Part shown: positions 38,497-51,241 of the stretch, in pieces
How the letters are laid out: each line of letters starts with the position of its first letter
How positions within the stretch are numbered: the first letter of the stretch is position 1
Program-made: the position numbers and the translations under genes
The notes under the pieces: model-generated
Seen by the model: only the letters and a program-made list of their open reading frames with translations
Database searches by the model: none
Told to the model about the DNA's origin: nothing
Source of the DNA: Pseudomonas protegens CHA0
Lineage (GTDB): Bacteria > Pseudomonadota > Gammaproteobacteria > Pseudomonadales > Pseudomonadaceae
NCBI RefSeq assembly: GCF_000397205.1
Contig: NC_021237.1
Coordinates: forward strand, 5,315,501-5,379,500
Direction of reading: 5' to 3'
DNA length: 64,000 nt

Positions 38497-39714
38497 TTAG
38501 GTGCGGTATTCCGCGTTGATCTTCACGTATTCGTGAGACAGGTCGGTGGTCCAGATGGTTTCGCTGCACGCGCCACGGCCCAGTTCGATGCGGATGGTGA
38601 TTTCTTCCTGCTGCATCACCGCCGCGCCCTGGGCTTCGGTGTAGCTCGCGGCACGGGCGCCACGGCTGGCAATGCAGACTTCGCCGAGGAACACGTCGAT
38701 CTTGCTGACATCCAGGTCCGGCACCCCGGCACGACCTACTGCCGCCAGGATGCGGCCCCAGTTCGGGTCCGAAGCGAACAGCGCGGTCTTGATCAGTGGC
38801 GAGTGAGCCACGGTGTAGCCCACGTCCAGGCACTCCTGGCAAGTAGCCCCGCCGTTGACTTCCACAGTGACGAACTTGGTCGCGCCCTCACCGTCACGGA
38901 CGATGGCCTGGGCCACTTCCATGCACACCTCGAACACCGCCTGCTTCAGGGCAGCGAACAGCGGGCCCTCGGCCTTGGTGATTTCCGGCAGCTTGGCCTG
39001 CCCCGTGGCGATCAGCATGCAGCAGTCGTTGGTCGACGTGTCGCCGTCGATGGTGATGCGGTTGAAGGACTTGTTGGCACCGTCCAGCAACAGGTTCTGC
39101 AGCACTTCGCGGGAGACTTTGGCGTCAGTGGCGATGTAGCCGAGCATGGTTGCCATGTTCGGGCGGATCATCCCCGCGCCTTTGCTGATGCCGGTCACGG
39201 TGATGGTCACGCCATCATGCTGGAACTGGCGGCTGGCGCCCTTGGGCAGGGTGTCGGTGGTCATGATGCCAGTGGCGGCGGCAGCCCAGTTGTCCACGGA
39301 CAGGTCGTCCAGCGCAGCTTGCAGAGCGCCTTCGATTTTCTCTACCGGCAATGGCTCGCCGATCACCCCGGTGGAGTAAGGCAGCACGGCGCTGGCATCG
39401 ACGCCGGTCAGCTCCGCCAGCTTGGCGCAGGTGCGGGACGCCGCGGCCAGGCCCGGCTCACCAGTGCCGGCGTTGGCGTTACCGGTGTTGGTCAGCAGAT
39501 ACCGCACCGGGCCTTGTACCCGCTGCTTGGCCAGAATCACCGGTGCGGCGCAAAACGCGTTGAGGGTGAACACCCCCGCCACCGTGGAGCCTTCGGCACA
39601 ACGCATGACCACCACATCCTTGCGCCCCGGGCGCTTGATGCCGGCCGAAGCGATACCGAGCTCGAAGCCGGCAACCGGGTGCAACGTAGGCAAAGGACCA
39701 AGACCAACAGCCAT
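38497..39714 (-). CDS. argJ: Bifunctional ornithine acetyltransferase / N-acetylglutamate synthase
   Basis: A 405-residue enzyme of arginine synthesis that recycles the acetyl group from N-acetylornithine to glutamate. The self-cleavage site and Thr nucleophile are in [23 protein letters not shown] and the C-terminal region with NAEYRT are conserved. The ATG at 39714 ([11 protein letters not shown]) is preferred to one ten codons upstream. It lies 120 bases downstream of secA. Confidence 0.95.
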   Translation of the reverse strand: MAVGLGPLPTLHPVAGFELGIASAGIKRPGRKDVVVMRCAEGSTVAGVFTLNAFCAAPVILAKQRVQGPVRYLLTNTGNANAGTGEPGLAAASRTCAKLAELTGVDASAVLPYSTGVIGEPLPVEKIEGALQAALDDLSVDNWAAAATGIMTTDTLPKGASRQFQHDGVTITVTGISKGAGMIRPNMATMLGYIATDAKVSREVLQNLLLDGANKSFNRITIDGDTSTNDCCMLIATGQAKLPEITKAEGPLFAALKQAVFEVCMEVAQAIVRDGEGATKFVTVEVNGGATCQECLDVGYTVAHSPLIKTALFASDPNWGRILAAVGRAGVPDLDVSKIDVFLGEVCIASRGARAASYTEAQGAAVMQQEEITIRIELGRGACSETIWTTDLSHEYVKINAEYRT

Positions 39715-39834
39715 GAATGCGCTCCTCTTATCAGGTGTCTGCACCGTCGTCTCAAAAGACGGTGCCGCAAATGGAAAAACGCCGCGACGGCTGATGCCGT
39801 CACGGCGCGGGTGTTTCAGTGTCTGGCGGGGATC

Positions 39835-42576
<2,742 letters not shown>

Positions 42577-42898
42577 ATCGGCAGGATCTTCCACACATAG
42601 GGTTGGAGGGCGGCCCCGTGAGTCGCCCGAGCAGCCCTCATGGCCGCATGCGAACGAGCATTCTACCCGGAAACGATGGTGAGGAAAGTGGCGTTATTCC
42701 ACGATGCTGGCACAGCGCTGTGACGGGGCTCACCTAAAATAAGGGCTTTTCGCTGAACTTCAAGCCCATTGACCACAGAAGTTAATGATTACGATCAGCA
42801 AAGAACCAGAAATTGATCAAAGTACGAACAAGCGATGGCGCCGGCGTGGCGGGCGCTTTCTGCTACCATGGTGCCTCTGTAACTTCAGGTTTCTGATC
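42577..42898. other. Divergent intergenic region, secA and dciA
   Basis: 322 bases holding the promoters of both genes. No gene, hairpin terminator or repeat stands out; 42770-42830 is somewhat AT-rich, ahead of dciA. Confidence 0.4.
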
Positions 42899-43354
42899 AT
42901 GGCATTTCGCCCCCTTACGGCACGCGCTCCCGCCGTTCTTCTTCGCGAAGCCAAGCCTCTGAAAGCCATACTCGGCCACGCCCAGCGCCTGGCACATCTG
43001 CAGCGCCTGCTGGAAAGCCAGCTGCAGCCGGCCGCTCGCGAACATTGCCACGTTGCTTCCTGGCGTGAAGGCAGCCTGCTGCTGATCGTCACCGACGGGC
43101 ACTGGGCAACGCGCCTGCGCTATCAGCAAAAGCGCCTGCAACGTCAATTGCTGGAGTTCAACGAGTTCAGCAACCTGACGCGCATCCTGTTCAAGGTCCA
43201 GCCGCCGACGGTCCAGCAAGGGGCCGCGGGACACACCATGGACCTGTCGAACAACGCCGCTGAAACCATCCAGGCCACCGCAGAGGGCATCACCGATCCC
43301 AACCTGCGCGCGGCCCTGGAGCGCCTGGCCAGCCACGCCAAACCGCGGGGCTGA
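42899..43354 (+). CDS. dciA: DciA-like protein (DUF721), replicative helicase partner
   Basis: A 151-residue protein with the DUF721 fold near the middle (LQRLLESQLQPAAREHCHVASWREGSLLLIV and WATRLRYQ, quoted in parts). DciA is the ancestral loader or operator of DnaB in bacteria without DnaC. The gene is next to secA in many pseudomonads. The ATG at 42899 begins MAFRPLTARAPAVL; an upstream in-frame ATG has no family match. It converges on the HerA-like gene, 14 bases away. Confidence 0.85.
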   Translation: MAFRPLTARAPAVLLREAKPLKAILGHAQRLAHLQRLLESQLQPAAREHCHVASWREGSLLLIVTDGHWATRLRYQQKRLQRQLLEFNEFSNLTRILFKVQPPTVQQGAAGHTMDLSNNAAETIQATAEGITDPNLRAALERLASHAKPRG

Positions 43355-43368
43355 CTCAAGCCTGTACT

Positions 43369-44856
43369 TCAGCGCCGCTTGCTGCCGCCGAGCAGGGAAC
43401 CCATCAAGCCCCGCACCAGTTGCCGTCCCAATTGATTAGCCGCCTGGCGCATGGCCGACTTCAATGCCTGCCCGGCAGCCGTGCCAAGGAACTCACCCGC
43501 CCGGTCGGCCAGGCTGGGCTCTTCAGCCGCTGCTTTGCCAGAAGGCTGCTGATCCTGCGGTGCCAACTCCTTGCGCCCCAGCAACACTTCATAGGCTGAT
43601 TCGCGGTCGATCGGTTTGTCATAGCGCCCCAGCAGCGGCGAACTGGCGATCAGGGCCTGGCGCTCGGCCTCGGTCAGCGGCCCGATCCGCGACTGCGGCG
43701 GCGCCACCAGTACCCGCTTGACCATTTCTGGCGTGCCCTTGTCCTGCAAGGTGCCCACCAGCGCTTCGCCGATGCCCAGCTCGGTCAGTACCGCCAGCGC
43801 ATCGAAGGCGGGGTTGGGACGGAAACCATCCGCCACGGCGCGCAGGGACTTCTGTTCCTTGGCAGTAAAGGCCCGCAAGCCATGCTGGATACGCAATCCC
43901 AATTGAGCCAGGACATTGTCCGGCAGGTCCCCGGGCGACTGGGTAACGAAATACACCCCCACACCTTTGGAGCGAATCAGCCGCACCACCTGCTCCAGCC
44001 GGTCCTGCAAGGCCTTGGGAGTACCGGCGAACAGCAGGTGCGCTTCGTCGAAGAACAGCGCAAGCAGCGGCTTGTCCGCATCGCCCCGCTCCGGCAGTTG
44101 CTCGAACAGCTCGGCCAGCAGCCATAAAAGGAAGGTCGCATAGACTTTCGGCGCCTCATGCACGAGGCGGCTGGCATCGAGCAGATGAATCCGCCCACGA
44201 CCATCGGCGGCCGGCTGCAGAATGTCCTCCAGCTGCAACGCCGGCTCACCGAACAATGCTTCGGCGCCCTGCTGCTCCAGGGTCGCCAGGCGCCGCAACA
44301 GCGCCTGGCTGGAGCCGGTAGTCATCAACGCAGCATCGTCCCCGAGCAGCTGCGGGTTGTCCTTGAGGTGGTTGAGCAACGCCTTGAGGTCCTTCAGGTC
44401 GAGCAGCAACAGGCCTTCGCGATCAGCGACCTTGAACGCCGCATAGAGCGCCGACTGCTGGCTGTCGGTGAGTTCCAGCAAACTGCCCAGCAGCAGCGGG
44501 CCCATTTCGCTCAGGGTGGTGCGCAGAGGATGACCGCTTTGCCCATGGATATCCCACAGGGTCACCGGATAGGCCTGTGGTTGATGCTTGAGCCAGGGCA
44601 TGCCGGCGATCCGCTCGGCAACCTTGCCCTGGGGGTTGCCCGCAGCACCCAGCCCACAGAGGTCGCCTTTGATGTCTGCGGCAAATACTGCCACCCCGGC
44701 ATCACTGAAGGCTTCTGCCAGGCGCTGCAGGGTGACGGTCTTGCCGGTGCCCGTGGCGCCCGCCACCAGACCGTGGCGGTTGGCCAGGCGCATGGCCTGG
44801 GCGATCGGCAGGCCATCGAGGCCGGCACCGATTACGAGTTGCGATGAGTCAGGCAT
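43369..44856 (-). CDS. HerA-like ATPase (YjgR/DUF853)
   Basis: A 495-residue ATPase of the FtsK-HerA superfamily. Walker A is GATGTGKTVTLQRL, Walker B LLALFFDEAHLLF, and the family sequence QSPGDLPDNVLAQLG follows. The C-terminal 60 residues are Ala/Gln-rich and may form an amphipathic helix. The function of YjgR is not known; DNA translocation is inferred from the superfamily. Confidence 0.88.
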   Translation of the reverse strand: MPDSSQLVIGAGLDGLPIAQAMRLANRHGLVAGATGTGKTVTLQRLAEAFSDAGVAVFAADIKGDLCGLGAAGNPQGKVAERIAGMPWLKHQPQAYPVTLWDIHGQSGHPLRTTLSEMGPLLLGSLLELTDSQQSALYAAFKVADREGLLLLDLKDLKALLNHLKDNPQLLGDDAALMTTGSSQALLRRLATLEQQGAEALFGEPALQLEDILQPAADGRGRIHLLDASRLVHEAPKVYATFLLWLLAELFEQLPERGDADKPLLALFFDEAHLLFAGTPKALQDRLEQVVRLIRSKGVGVYFVTQSPGDLPDNVLAQLGLRIQHGLRAFTAKEQKSLRAVADGFRPNPAFDALAVLTELGIGEALVGTLQDKGTPEMVKRVLVAPPQSRIGPLTEAERQALIASSPLLGRYDKPIDRESAYEVLLGRKELAPQDQQPSGKAAAEEPSLADRAGEFLGTAAGQALKSAMRQAANQLGRQLVRGLMGSLLGGSKRR

Positions 44857-45049
44857 TTTGTCACCCCTGGTTAATCTTTGGCCTTACACGGTCGATATGA
44901 ATAAATGATGGATCAGAAGTATCTGAAATAAAGGTCAGGTAATTCCCGTGGGATAGATGGAGATATCAGCTTACTTATAACACCGCCCTTCTGTGCGTTT
45001 TTCCAACCCGATGCCCTGGACTCAAAGACCTTAGCGGACACCCCAAGCC

Positions 45050-46939
45050 ATGAACAAAAATCTGCGCTTCAGCCACAAGATCCTGCTTGCCGCCTCGCTG
45101 ATCGTCATAGCTGCATTTGCACTATTCACGCTCTACAACGATTACCTGCAACGCAACGCCATTCGTGATGATCTGGACAACTATCTTCAGGAAATGGGCG
45201 ACGTCACGGCAAAAAATATTCAGACCTGGCTCGCCGGTCGCGCCCTGCTGATCGAGAACATCTCCCAGTCGGTGGCCCTCAACACGGACCCTGCGAATGT
45301 CAGCAACCTGCTGGAACAGAAATCCGTCAGCTCGACCTTCATGGGGGCCTACCTGGGCAACAATGACGGCACCTTCATCATCCGTCCCAACAGCAAGATG
45401 CCGGATGGCTACGATCCTCGCGCCCGCCCCTGGTACAAGAGTGCCGAGAGCAGCAGCGGCTCGGCCCTGACCGAACCCTATATCGACCTAGCGTCCGGCC
45501 AGTTGGTGATCTCCATCGTCGACAGCGTGATCAAGGCCGGCCAGAGGATCGGTGTGGTCGGCGGCGACCTGAGCCTGCAAGTAATCACCGACAGCATCAA
45601 TGCCCTGGACTTCGACGGCATGGGCTACGCCTTCCTGATCAGCGCCGACGGCAAGATCCTGGTGCACCCGGACAAGAACCTGGTGATGAAGACCCTCAAG
45701 GACGTCTACCCCCAGGACACCCCCAAGATCAGCAGTGAACTCAGCGAGATCACTGTCGATGGCAAGCCGCGCATTGTCACCTTCACCCAGATCAAGGGCC
45801 TGTCCTCGGTGAACTGGTACATCGGCCTGTCCGTGGACAAGGACAAGGCTTTCGCCATGCTCAGCGAGTTCCGCACCTCGGCGATCATCGCCACCCTGAC
45901 GGCCGTGGCCCTGACCATTGCCCTGCTGGGCCTGCTGATCCGCCTGCTGATGCAGCCGCTGCACGTGATGACCCGGGCCATGCAGGACATCGCCGATGGC
46001 GAAGGCGACCTGACTCGACGCCTGAACATCCATAACCAGGACGAGTTCGGCATCCTCGGCACCGCCTTCAACCGTTTCGTCGAACGCATCCACGGCTCGA
46101 TCCGCGAAGTGTCCTCGGCCACCGAGCACGTCAACGAAGTCGCCCTGCGCGTGGTCAGCGCCTCCAACTCGTCGATGCTCAACTCCGACGAGCAGGCCAG
46201 CCGCACCAACAGCGTGGCCGCCGCCATCAATCAGCTCGGGGCCGCCGCCCAGGAAATCGCCCGCAATGCCGCCCAGGCTTCGCAACAGGCCAGCGATGCG
46301 CGCAACCTCGCCGAAGACGGCCAGCAAGTGGTGGATCGCAGCATCCAGGCGATGAACCAACTGTCGGACATGATCAGCGCCTCCAGCAGCAACATCGAAA
46401 CCCTCAACAGCAAGACCGTGAACATCGGGCAGATCCTCGAAGTGATCACCAGCATTTCCCAGCAGACCAACCTGCTGGCCCTCAACGCGGCCATCGAAGC
46501 GGCCCGGGCCGGCGAGGCAGGACGCGGCTTTGCCGTGGTTGCCGATGAAGTGCGCAACCTGGCGCACCGCACCCAGGAGTCGGCGCAGCAAGTGCAGGGC
46601 ATGATCGAGGAGCTGCAAGTGGGCGCCCGCGAATCGGTGAGCACCATGAGCAACAGCCAGCGCCACAGCCAGGACAGCGTGGAAATCGCCAACCAGGCCG
46701 GGGAACGACTCAACAGCGTGACCCAGCGCATAGGCGAGATTGACGGCATGAACCAGTCGGTGGCCACGGCGACCGAAGAGCAGACCTCGGTGGTGGAGTC
46801 CATCAATATGGACATTACCGAGATCAATACGCTGAATCAGGAAGGCGTGGAAAACCTCCAGGCCACCTTGCGGGCCTGCTCCGATCTGGAGCAGCAGGCA
46901 GCACGCTTGAAGCAACTGGTGGGCAGTTTCAGGATCTGA
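45050..46939 (+). CDS. Methyl-accepting chemotaxis protein with dCache amino-acid sensor
   Basis: A 629-residue receptor: membrane helix (about 10-30), dCache_1 sensor (about 35-275), second helix (about 280-305), HAMP and a 40-helix-type signalling domain with the hairpin tip [18 protein letters not shown]. The sensor shows the seven residues of the amino-acid binding motif: Tyr and Arg in [10 protein letters not shown], Trp-Tyr in the same segment, Tyr and Asp in EPYID, and Asp in VGGDLSL. This pattern is shared with PctA of P. aeruginosa, and the downstream purU-mvaT-sbcB order is the same, so an amino-acid chemoreceptor is very likely. Confidence 0.92.
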   Translation: MNKNLRFSHKILLAASLIVIAAFALFTLYNDYLQRNAIRDDLDNYLQEMGDVTAKNIQTWLAGRALLIENISQSVALNTDPANVSNLLEQKSVSSTFMGAYLGNNDGTFIIRPNSKMPDGYDPRARPWYKSAESSSGSALTEPYIDLASGQLVISIVDSVIKAGQRIGVVGGDLSLQVITDSINALDFDGMGYAFLISADGKILVHPDKNLVMKTLKDVYPQDTPKISSELSEITVDGKPRIVTFTQIKGLSSVNWYIGLSVDKDKAFAMLSEFRTSAIIATLTAVALTIALLGLLIRLLMQPLHVMTRAMQDIADGEGDLTRRLNIHNQDEFGILGTAFNRFVERIHGSIREVSSATEHVNEVALRVVSASNSSMLNSDEQASRTNSVAAAINQLGAAAQEIARNAAQASQQASDARNLAEDGQQVVDRSIQAMNQLSDMISASSSNIETLNSKTVNIGQILEVITSISQQTNLLALNAAIEAARAGEAGRGFAVVADEVRNLAHRTQESAQQVQGMIEELQVGARESVSTMSNSQRHSQDSVEIANQAGERLNSVTQRIGEIDGMNQSVATATEEQTSVVESINMDITEINTLNQEGVENLQATLRACSDLEQQAARLKQLVGSFRI

Positions 46940-46952
46940 AAGCGCCCAACGC

Positions 46953-46978
46953 CCTGTCGCCGGCTAGCCGGCGGCAGG
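46953..46978. terminator. Strong hairpin between convergent genes
   Basis: CCTGTCGCCGGC and GCCGGCGGCAGG pair over 12 positions (one U-G) with a TA turn. It sits between the chemoreceptor stop and the stop of the small gene on the other strand. It lacks a T run; it could be a bidirectional terminator or a REP-type palindrome. Confidence 0.5.
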
Positions 46979-46979
46979 C

Positions 46980-47162
46980 TCAAGCAGGCTTGGGCCGGGA
47001 TGGCGCCTGGGGTTCCTGCTGCAATTGCTCCCACAACTGCGCGGCATCGGGAAAATCGGTGCCGTCGTCAGGGCTCAACTCATCGGGGTCATAACGGCTC
47101 AGGCAACCTTCGCCGAGGGTGGCGGGTGCCTTGGACGTGGCTTTATCCAGTGGATCGGTCAT
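46980..47162 (-). CDS. Small acidic conserved protein
   Basis: A 60-residue soluble protein starting MTDPLDKATSKAP with a central acidic segment (RYDPDELSPDDGTDFPDA) and a Pro-rich end. I do not recognise a domain. GAGGT lies eight bases before the ATG at 47162, and it follows purU in the same direction after 69 bases, which supports a real gene. An in-frame upstream ATG at 47231 lies at the purU stop and has no ribosome site. Confidence 0.6.
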   Translation of the reverse strand: MTDPLDKATSKAPATLGEGCLSRYDPDELSPDDGTDFPDAAQLWEQLQQEPQAPSRPKPA

Positions 47163-47231
47163 CGGGCTGACCTCGTGATGTGCAAAACCAGGAGCGGGGT
47201 ATTGAACCCCCGCGCCTGGTTTTTTTTTCAA

Positions 47232-48080
47232 TCAGAACACCACAGTCTTGTTGCCGTGCACCAGCACACGGTCTTCCAGGTGATAGCGCAGGCCGCGGGC
47301 CAGGACCATTTTCTCCACGTCACGACCGAAACGCACCATGTCCTCGATGCTGTCGCTGTGGCTGACCCGTACCACGTCCTGCTCGATGATAGGACCGGCG
47401 TCCAGTTCCTCGGTAACGTAGTGGCAGGTTGCGCCGATCAGCTTCACACCGCGCAGCGAGGCCTGATGGTAAGGCTTGGCACCGACAAAGGATGGCAGGA
47501 AGCTGTGGTGGATGTTGATCACCTTGTGCGCGTACTCGCTGCACAGCTCCGGCGGCAGGATCTGCATGTAGCGCGCCAGCACCACCACTTCGGCGTCGTG
47601 CTGCTTGACCAGGCGCGACACCTCGGCGAAGGCCGGCTCCTTGTCCTGCGGGTTGACCGGCACGTGGTAATAAGGAATGCCGTGCCACTCGACCATGCTG
47701 CGCAGATCATCGTGGTTGGAAATCACGCAGGCGATCTGGCAATCCAGCTCATCGCTGTGCCAGCGGTGCAGCAAGTCGGCCAGGCAGTGGGATTCGCGGC
47801 TGGCCATCAGTACCACGCGCTTTTTCTCGGCGGTATCGGTAATGCGCCAGTCCATCGAGAACTCTTCGGCGATCGGCGCAAAGGCCTCGCGAAAAGCCTC
47901 CAGGCCAAAGGGCAGTGAATCGGCACGAATCTCGTGGCGCATGAAAAACCAGCCACTGAGATTGTCCGAGTGGTGGCTCGCTTCGGTGATCCAACCGTTG
48001 TGGGAGGCTAGAAAGTTACTGACTTTGGCAACGATGCCAACGCGGTCAGGGCAAGAAATCACCAACCGAAAGGTGCGCAT
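47232..48080 (-). CDS. purU: Formyltetrahydrofolate deformylase PurU
   Basis: A 282-residue enzyme that hydrolyses 10-formyl-tetrahydrofolate to formate and tetrahydrofolate. An N-terminal ACT domain (RLVISCPDRVGIVAK) precedes the formyltransferase-fold domain with the catalytic Asn and His in NIHHSFLPSF and Asp in ELDAGPIIEQD. The ATG at 48080 gives the family start MRTFRLVIS; GGAG is upstream. Confidence 0.95.
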   Translation of the reverse strand: MRTFRLVISCPDRVGIVAKVSNFLASHNGWITEASHHSDNLSGWFFMRHEIRADSLPFGLEAFREAFAPIAEEFSMDWRITDTAEKKRVVLMASRESHCLADLLHRWHSDELDCQIACVISNHDDLRSMVEWHGIPYYHVPVNPQDKEPAFAEVSRLVKQHDAEVVVLARYMQILPPELCSEYAHKVINIHHSFLPSFVGAKPYHQASLRGVKLIGATCHYVTEELDAGPIIEQDVVRVSHSDSIEDMVRFGRDVEKMVLARGLRYHLEDRVLVHGNKTVVF

Positions 48081-48426
48081 GGGGGGGAAACTCCAGAACT
48101 TCGCAAAGGTCGCCATTCTAGCGATTGCGCGACAAAACTGCAGTATTCATTGCATCCAGCGCCCCGGGTAGATCACCAAGGGCCGCTCCGGCCCGGCTTA
48201 GCGGCCGCTACTCCTGGCGCCGTAATGGCACTTGTAAATAGTGCTTAACTAGTTTGTGAATAACCGGCCCGAATGCATCAACCTATTAAATAGCGAAATG
48301 TCTTTTACGCCTAAACACACTAAGAGAGACGAATAAAACAGCGGTATTATGTTTACTTGCTCAAACTCCCTGACTATTATTGCGACACTGTCACCCAGCC
48401 ACTCAGCGCTCAATAAGGTAGTCCTC
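48081..48426. other. Divergent intergenic region, purU and mvaT
   Basis: About 345 bases; 48230-48400 is AT-rich with many A/T tracts, typical DNA for H-NS-like proteins such as MvaT itself, so autoregulation is plausible. No clear -35/-10 pair was found by eye. An RBS (AAGGTAG) precedes mvaT. Confidence 0.45.
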
Positions 48427-48801
48427 ATGTCCCTGATCAACGAATACCGTGCCACTGAAGAAGCCATCAAAGAACTGCAAGCGCGTTTGAAGAACCTGTC
48501 CCAAGACGACAAACTGAAAGCCGAACTGGAGTTCGAAGGCAAACTGCGCAGCCTGATGGGCGAGTACTCCAAATCCCTGCGCGACATCATCGCCCTGCTG
48601 GATCCGGACTCGAAAGTTAAAGCACCTCGCGCCGCGGTTAAAACCACCGGCACCAAGCGCGCCCGTAAAGTTAAACAGTACAAGAACCCGCACAACGGCG
48701 AAGTCATCGAAACCAAAGGTGGCAACCACAAGACTCTGAAAGAGTGGAAAGCCAAGTGGGGCGGCGACGTGGTAGAAGGCTGGGCCACCCTGCTGGGCTA
48801 A
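48427..48801 (+). CDS. mvaT: H-NS-family transcriptional regulator MvaT
   Basis: A 124-residue xenogeneic silencer. The N-terminal coiled coil (MSLINEYRATEEAIKELQ) oligomerises; the C-terminal AT-hook-like domain has the R-G-N-x-type element as KGGNHKTLKEWKAKWG. MvaT and MvaU silence AT-rich foreign DNA and control many secondary-metabolite genes. The ATG at 48427 gives the known length; an upstream frame start has no match. Confidence 0.96.
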   Translation: MSLINEYRATEEAIKELQARLKNLSQDDKLKAELEFEGKLRSLMGEYSKSLRDIIALLDPDSKVKAPRAAVKTTGTKRARKVKQYKNPHNGEVIETKGGNHKTLKEWKAKWGGDVVEGWATLLG

Positions 48802-48841
48802 GCCTCGCCGTTGAGCGCCCGGGCTTTGCAGCCCTACAGAG

Positions 48842-48868
48842 AAAACGCCAGCATGCTGGCGTTTTTTT
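48842..48868 (+). terminator. Terminator of mvaT
   Basis: AACGCCAGCATGCTGGCGTT is a perfect 20-base palindrome followed by TTTTT. With A residues on the left it could also act on the leftward sbcB gene. Confidence 0.93.
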
Positions 48869-48905
48869 ATGCCCTGGCAACCCGCTCAAGAAGCGGGGCC
48901 GCTGC

Positions 48906-50333
48906 TCAAAGAGCCAGGCGCCGAGTCAGAGCCTGCACATAGTCCTGCCATTGATCCAGAACCTGACGCTGCACCGGGTCCGCACTTAACAGCGATTGCT
49001 CAAGCCCTTGCCGGAAACTTTCCAGGGTATTGGGCGCACCGAGTTGCGGATCTAGCAAACGCTGCTGACAAAAAACCAGCCAACGTTCTTGCTCGGCTTT
49101 GTTCAATGTTTCTGGAAAGTTGCGGGCACGGTAGCGAAAGAGTAATTCCGGCAAGCGCTCATCATCGAATGGCCATTGTTGCTGGGCCAAGTGCAACGGA
49201 TCAGCCTCACGTACTTGCTCACACAAACGCCGGTCACGGTCAGCAATAAAACCGTCGTACAACTGTTGCTCCGGATCATCGCTTGCGGCAAATTCATCCG
49301 GGCCATAAATCACCGAAAGTTTATCCCGCCAAACTTCTTGAGCTTCGCTCAAGGCCACAGCCCGACGCTGATATAGCTCCATGTCCAAGTGCAGCCGCTG
49401 TTGATCTTCACTGCGCAGAACACTCAATGGCGCCACGACCGGGCAGCGATTGATATGGATGAGTTTCAACGGCACCGGCAACTCGCCTTCGAGCAGATCT
49501 TCCCGGCGCGTGTACAAACGCTGGCGCAGGGTTTCGGCGTCCAACTCCAGCAGCCCCTGAGGGTCCAGGTGCAGGTCGCAGACAATCAAGGCATTGCGAT
49601 TGCGTGGATGCCAGGCCAGGGGCAGGATCACGCCGATGTAGTGGCGCGCCGCAGAAAAGCGCCCGGAGATGTGCACCATGGGTTGCAACAGGCGGACCTG
49701 ATCCATCACCCGCTGCTTGCTGCGCAACTGGAACAGCCAGTCATAGAGTCTGGGCTGTTTGTCGCGAACCAATCGCGCCAGCGCGATGGTCGCCCGGACA
49801 TCGGACAGCGCGTCATGGGCCTGCCCGTGATCGATGCCGTTGGCTGCGGTCAGGCGCTCCAGCTTGAGGCTTACCTGCCCCTGTTCCTCGGGCCAGACGA
49901 TCCCCTGGGGGCGCAACGCATAAGCCGTGCGCACCACGTCGATCAGGTCCCAACGGCTGTTGCCGCCCTGCCACTCCCGGGCGTAGGGGTCGAAGAAATT
50001 GCGATACAGGCTGTAGCGGGTCATCTCATCGTCGAAACGCAGGGTGTTGTAGCCCACGCCGCAGGTCCCGGGGCGCGCCAGTTGCTCGTGCACCCGGGTC
50101 ATGAAATCCGCCTCCCCCAGGCCTTGTTCGGCCAGACGGCCAGGGGTGATGCCAGTGATCATGCAAGCCATCGGATGGGGCAGGATATCGTCGCTGGGCT
50201 GGCAGTAGAGGTTGACCGGCTCGTCGATCTCGTTGAGTGCCAGGTCGGTGCGGATACCGGCCACTTGCAACGGGCGATCACAACGCGGATTGATGCCGGT
50301 GGTTTCGTAGTCGTACCAAAAGAGGGAAGTCAC
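48906..50333 (-). CDS. sbcB: Exodeoxyribonuclease I
   Basis: A 475-residue 3'-5' single-strand exonuclease of the DEDDh class. The N-terminal FWYDYETTGI and HDALSDVRATIAL carry the catalytic acidic residues and His; the SH3-like and C-terminal helical domains follow. The start is GTG at 50333, chosen by the family N-terminus and AGGA upstream; the frame remains open further upstream without homology. Confidence 0.94.
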   Translation of the reverse strand: MTSLFWYDYETTGINPRCDRPLQVAGIRTDLALNEIDEPVNLYCQPSDDILPHPMACMITGITPGRLAEQGLGEADFMTRVHEQLARPGTCGVGYNTLRFDDEMTRYSLYRNFFDPYAREWQGGNSRWDLIDVVRTAYALRPQGIVWPEEQGQVSLKLERLTAANGIDHGQAHDALSDVRATIALARLVRDKQPRLYDWLFQLRSKQRVMDQVRLLQPMVHISGRFSAARHYIGVILPLAWHPRNRNALIVCDLHLDPQGLLELDAETLRQRLYTRREDLLEGELPVPLKLIHINRCPVVAPLSVLRSEDQQRLHLDMELYQRRAVALSEAQEVWRDKLSVIYGPDEFAASDDPEQQLYDGFIADRDRRLCEQVREADPLHLAQQQWPFDDERLPELLFRYRARNFPETLNKAEQERWLVFCQQRLLDPQLGAPNTLESFRQGLEQSLLSADPVQRQVLDQWQDYVQALTRRLAL

Positions 50334-50515
50334 GGCCTGTTCCTGAACTGAAAGACCGCCGCAGTCTAGGCGTTCAGGCGCCGTCAGGGCCAGCCGCACG
50401 AACCGGGGCAAAGGCATTGGACTTGGCGAATTCGTAGTTAATGATGTCGTTTGCCCCTCAGACACTGCTAGCATCGGCGCTGGATTTTTTACCAGACCAA
50501 GCCGATAAGTTACCC

Positions 50516-51241
50516 ATGCTTGAGACGACAGCAACGCCAAGGAACGCATCGCTGCACCCGCCACTGGATACGCGCTACCAGGTCGAAACCCCCGAGGGCA
50601 TCGACCTGCCGCTGCGGCCTGCGGGGTTGCTGGTGCGCACCCTGGCCTTCAGTCTCGACCTGGGCATCCGCGGGCTGGTGCTGGGCCTGCTGTTCATCAT
50701 CCTGGGCTTTTTCGACGAAGTCGGCGTCGGCCTCGGCTCCATCCTGCTGTTCCTCATCAGTTGGTGGTACATGGTGCTGTTCGAGGTGCTGAACCAGGGC
50801 CGCTCCCCCGGCAAGCAACTGATGGGGCTGCGAGTGGTGCAGGACGACGGCACCCCGATTGGCTGGAGTGCCTCCCTGACCCGCAACCTGCTGCGCTTTG
50901 CCGACATGCTGCCTTTCGGCTATTTCCTCGGCGCCATCAGTTGCCTGCAGCACCCGACCTTCAAACGCCTCGGCGATCTGGCCGCCGGCACCCTGGTGAT
51001 CTACCGCGAGCAGCCGGTCAAACGCCCCGAACTGCCGCCAGCCGTCCCCCGCAGCGCGCCCTTCGCCCTGAGCCTGAATGAGCAACGGGCGATCCTCGGC
51101 TTTGCCGAGCGCCAGGGCCAGCTGTCGGCCGAACGTACCCGGGAACTGGCCGGCATCCTCGCACAACCGCTGCATGTACCCAGTGCCCAGGCCACGGCCG
51201 AACTCAATGGCATTGCCCGCGGCTTCCTGGGAACCCCATGA
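50516..51241 (+). CDS. RDD-family membrane protein, first gene of the MoxR-DUF58 operon
   Basis: A 241-residue protein with three or four membrane helices; the RDD motif pattern appears as LLVRTLAFSLDLGIRG (R and D) and the later KRLGDLAAGTLVIY. The C-terminal 60 residues are soluble. It overlaps the SpoIIM-like gene by four bases. RDD proteins are small membrane proteins, some with sodium/proton exchange activity; the role here is unknown. Confidence 0.87.
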   Translation: MLETTATPRNASLHPPLDTRYQVETPEGIDLPLRPAGLLVRTLAFSLDLGIRGLVLGLLFIILGFFDEVGVGLGSILLFLISWWYMVLFEVLNQGRSPGKQLMGLRVVQDDGTPIGWSASLTRNLLRFADMLPFGYFLGAISCLQHPTFKRLGDLAAGTLVIYREQPVKRPELPPAVPRSAPFALSLNEQRAILGFAERQGQLSAERTRELAGILAQPLHVPSAQATAELNGIARGFLGTP

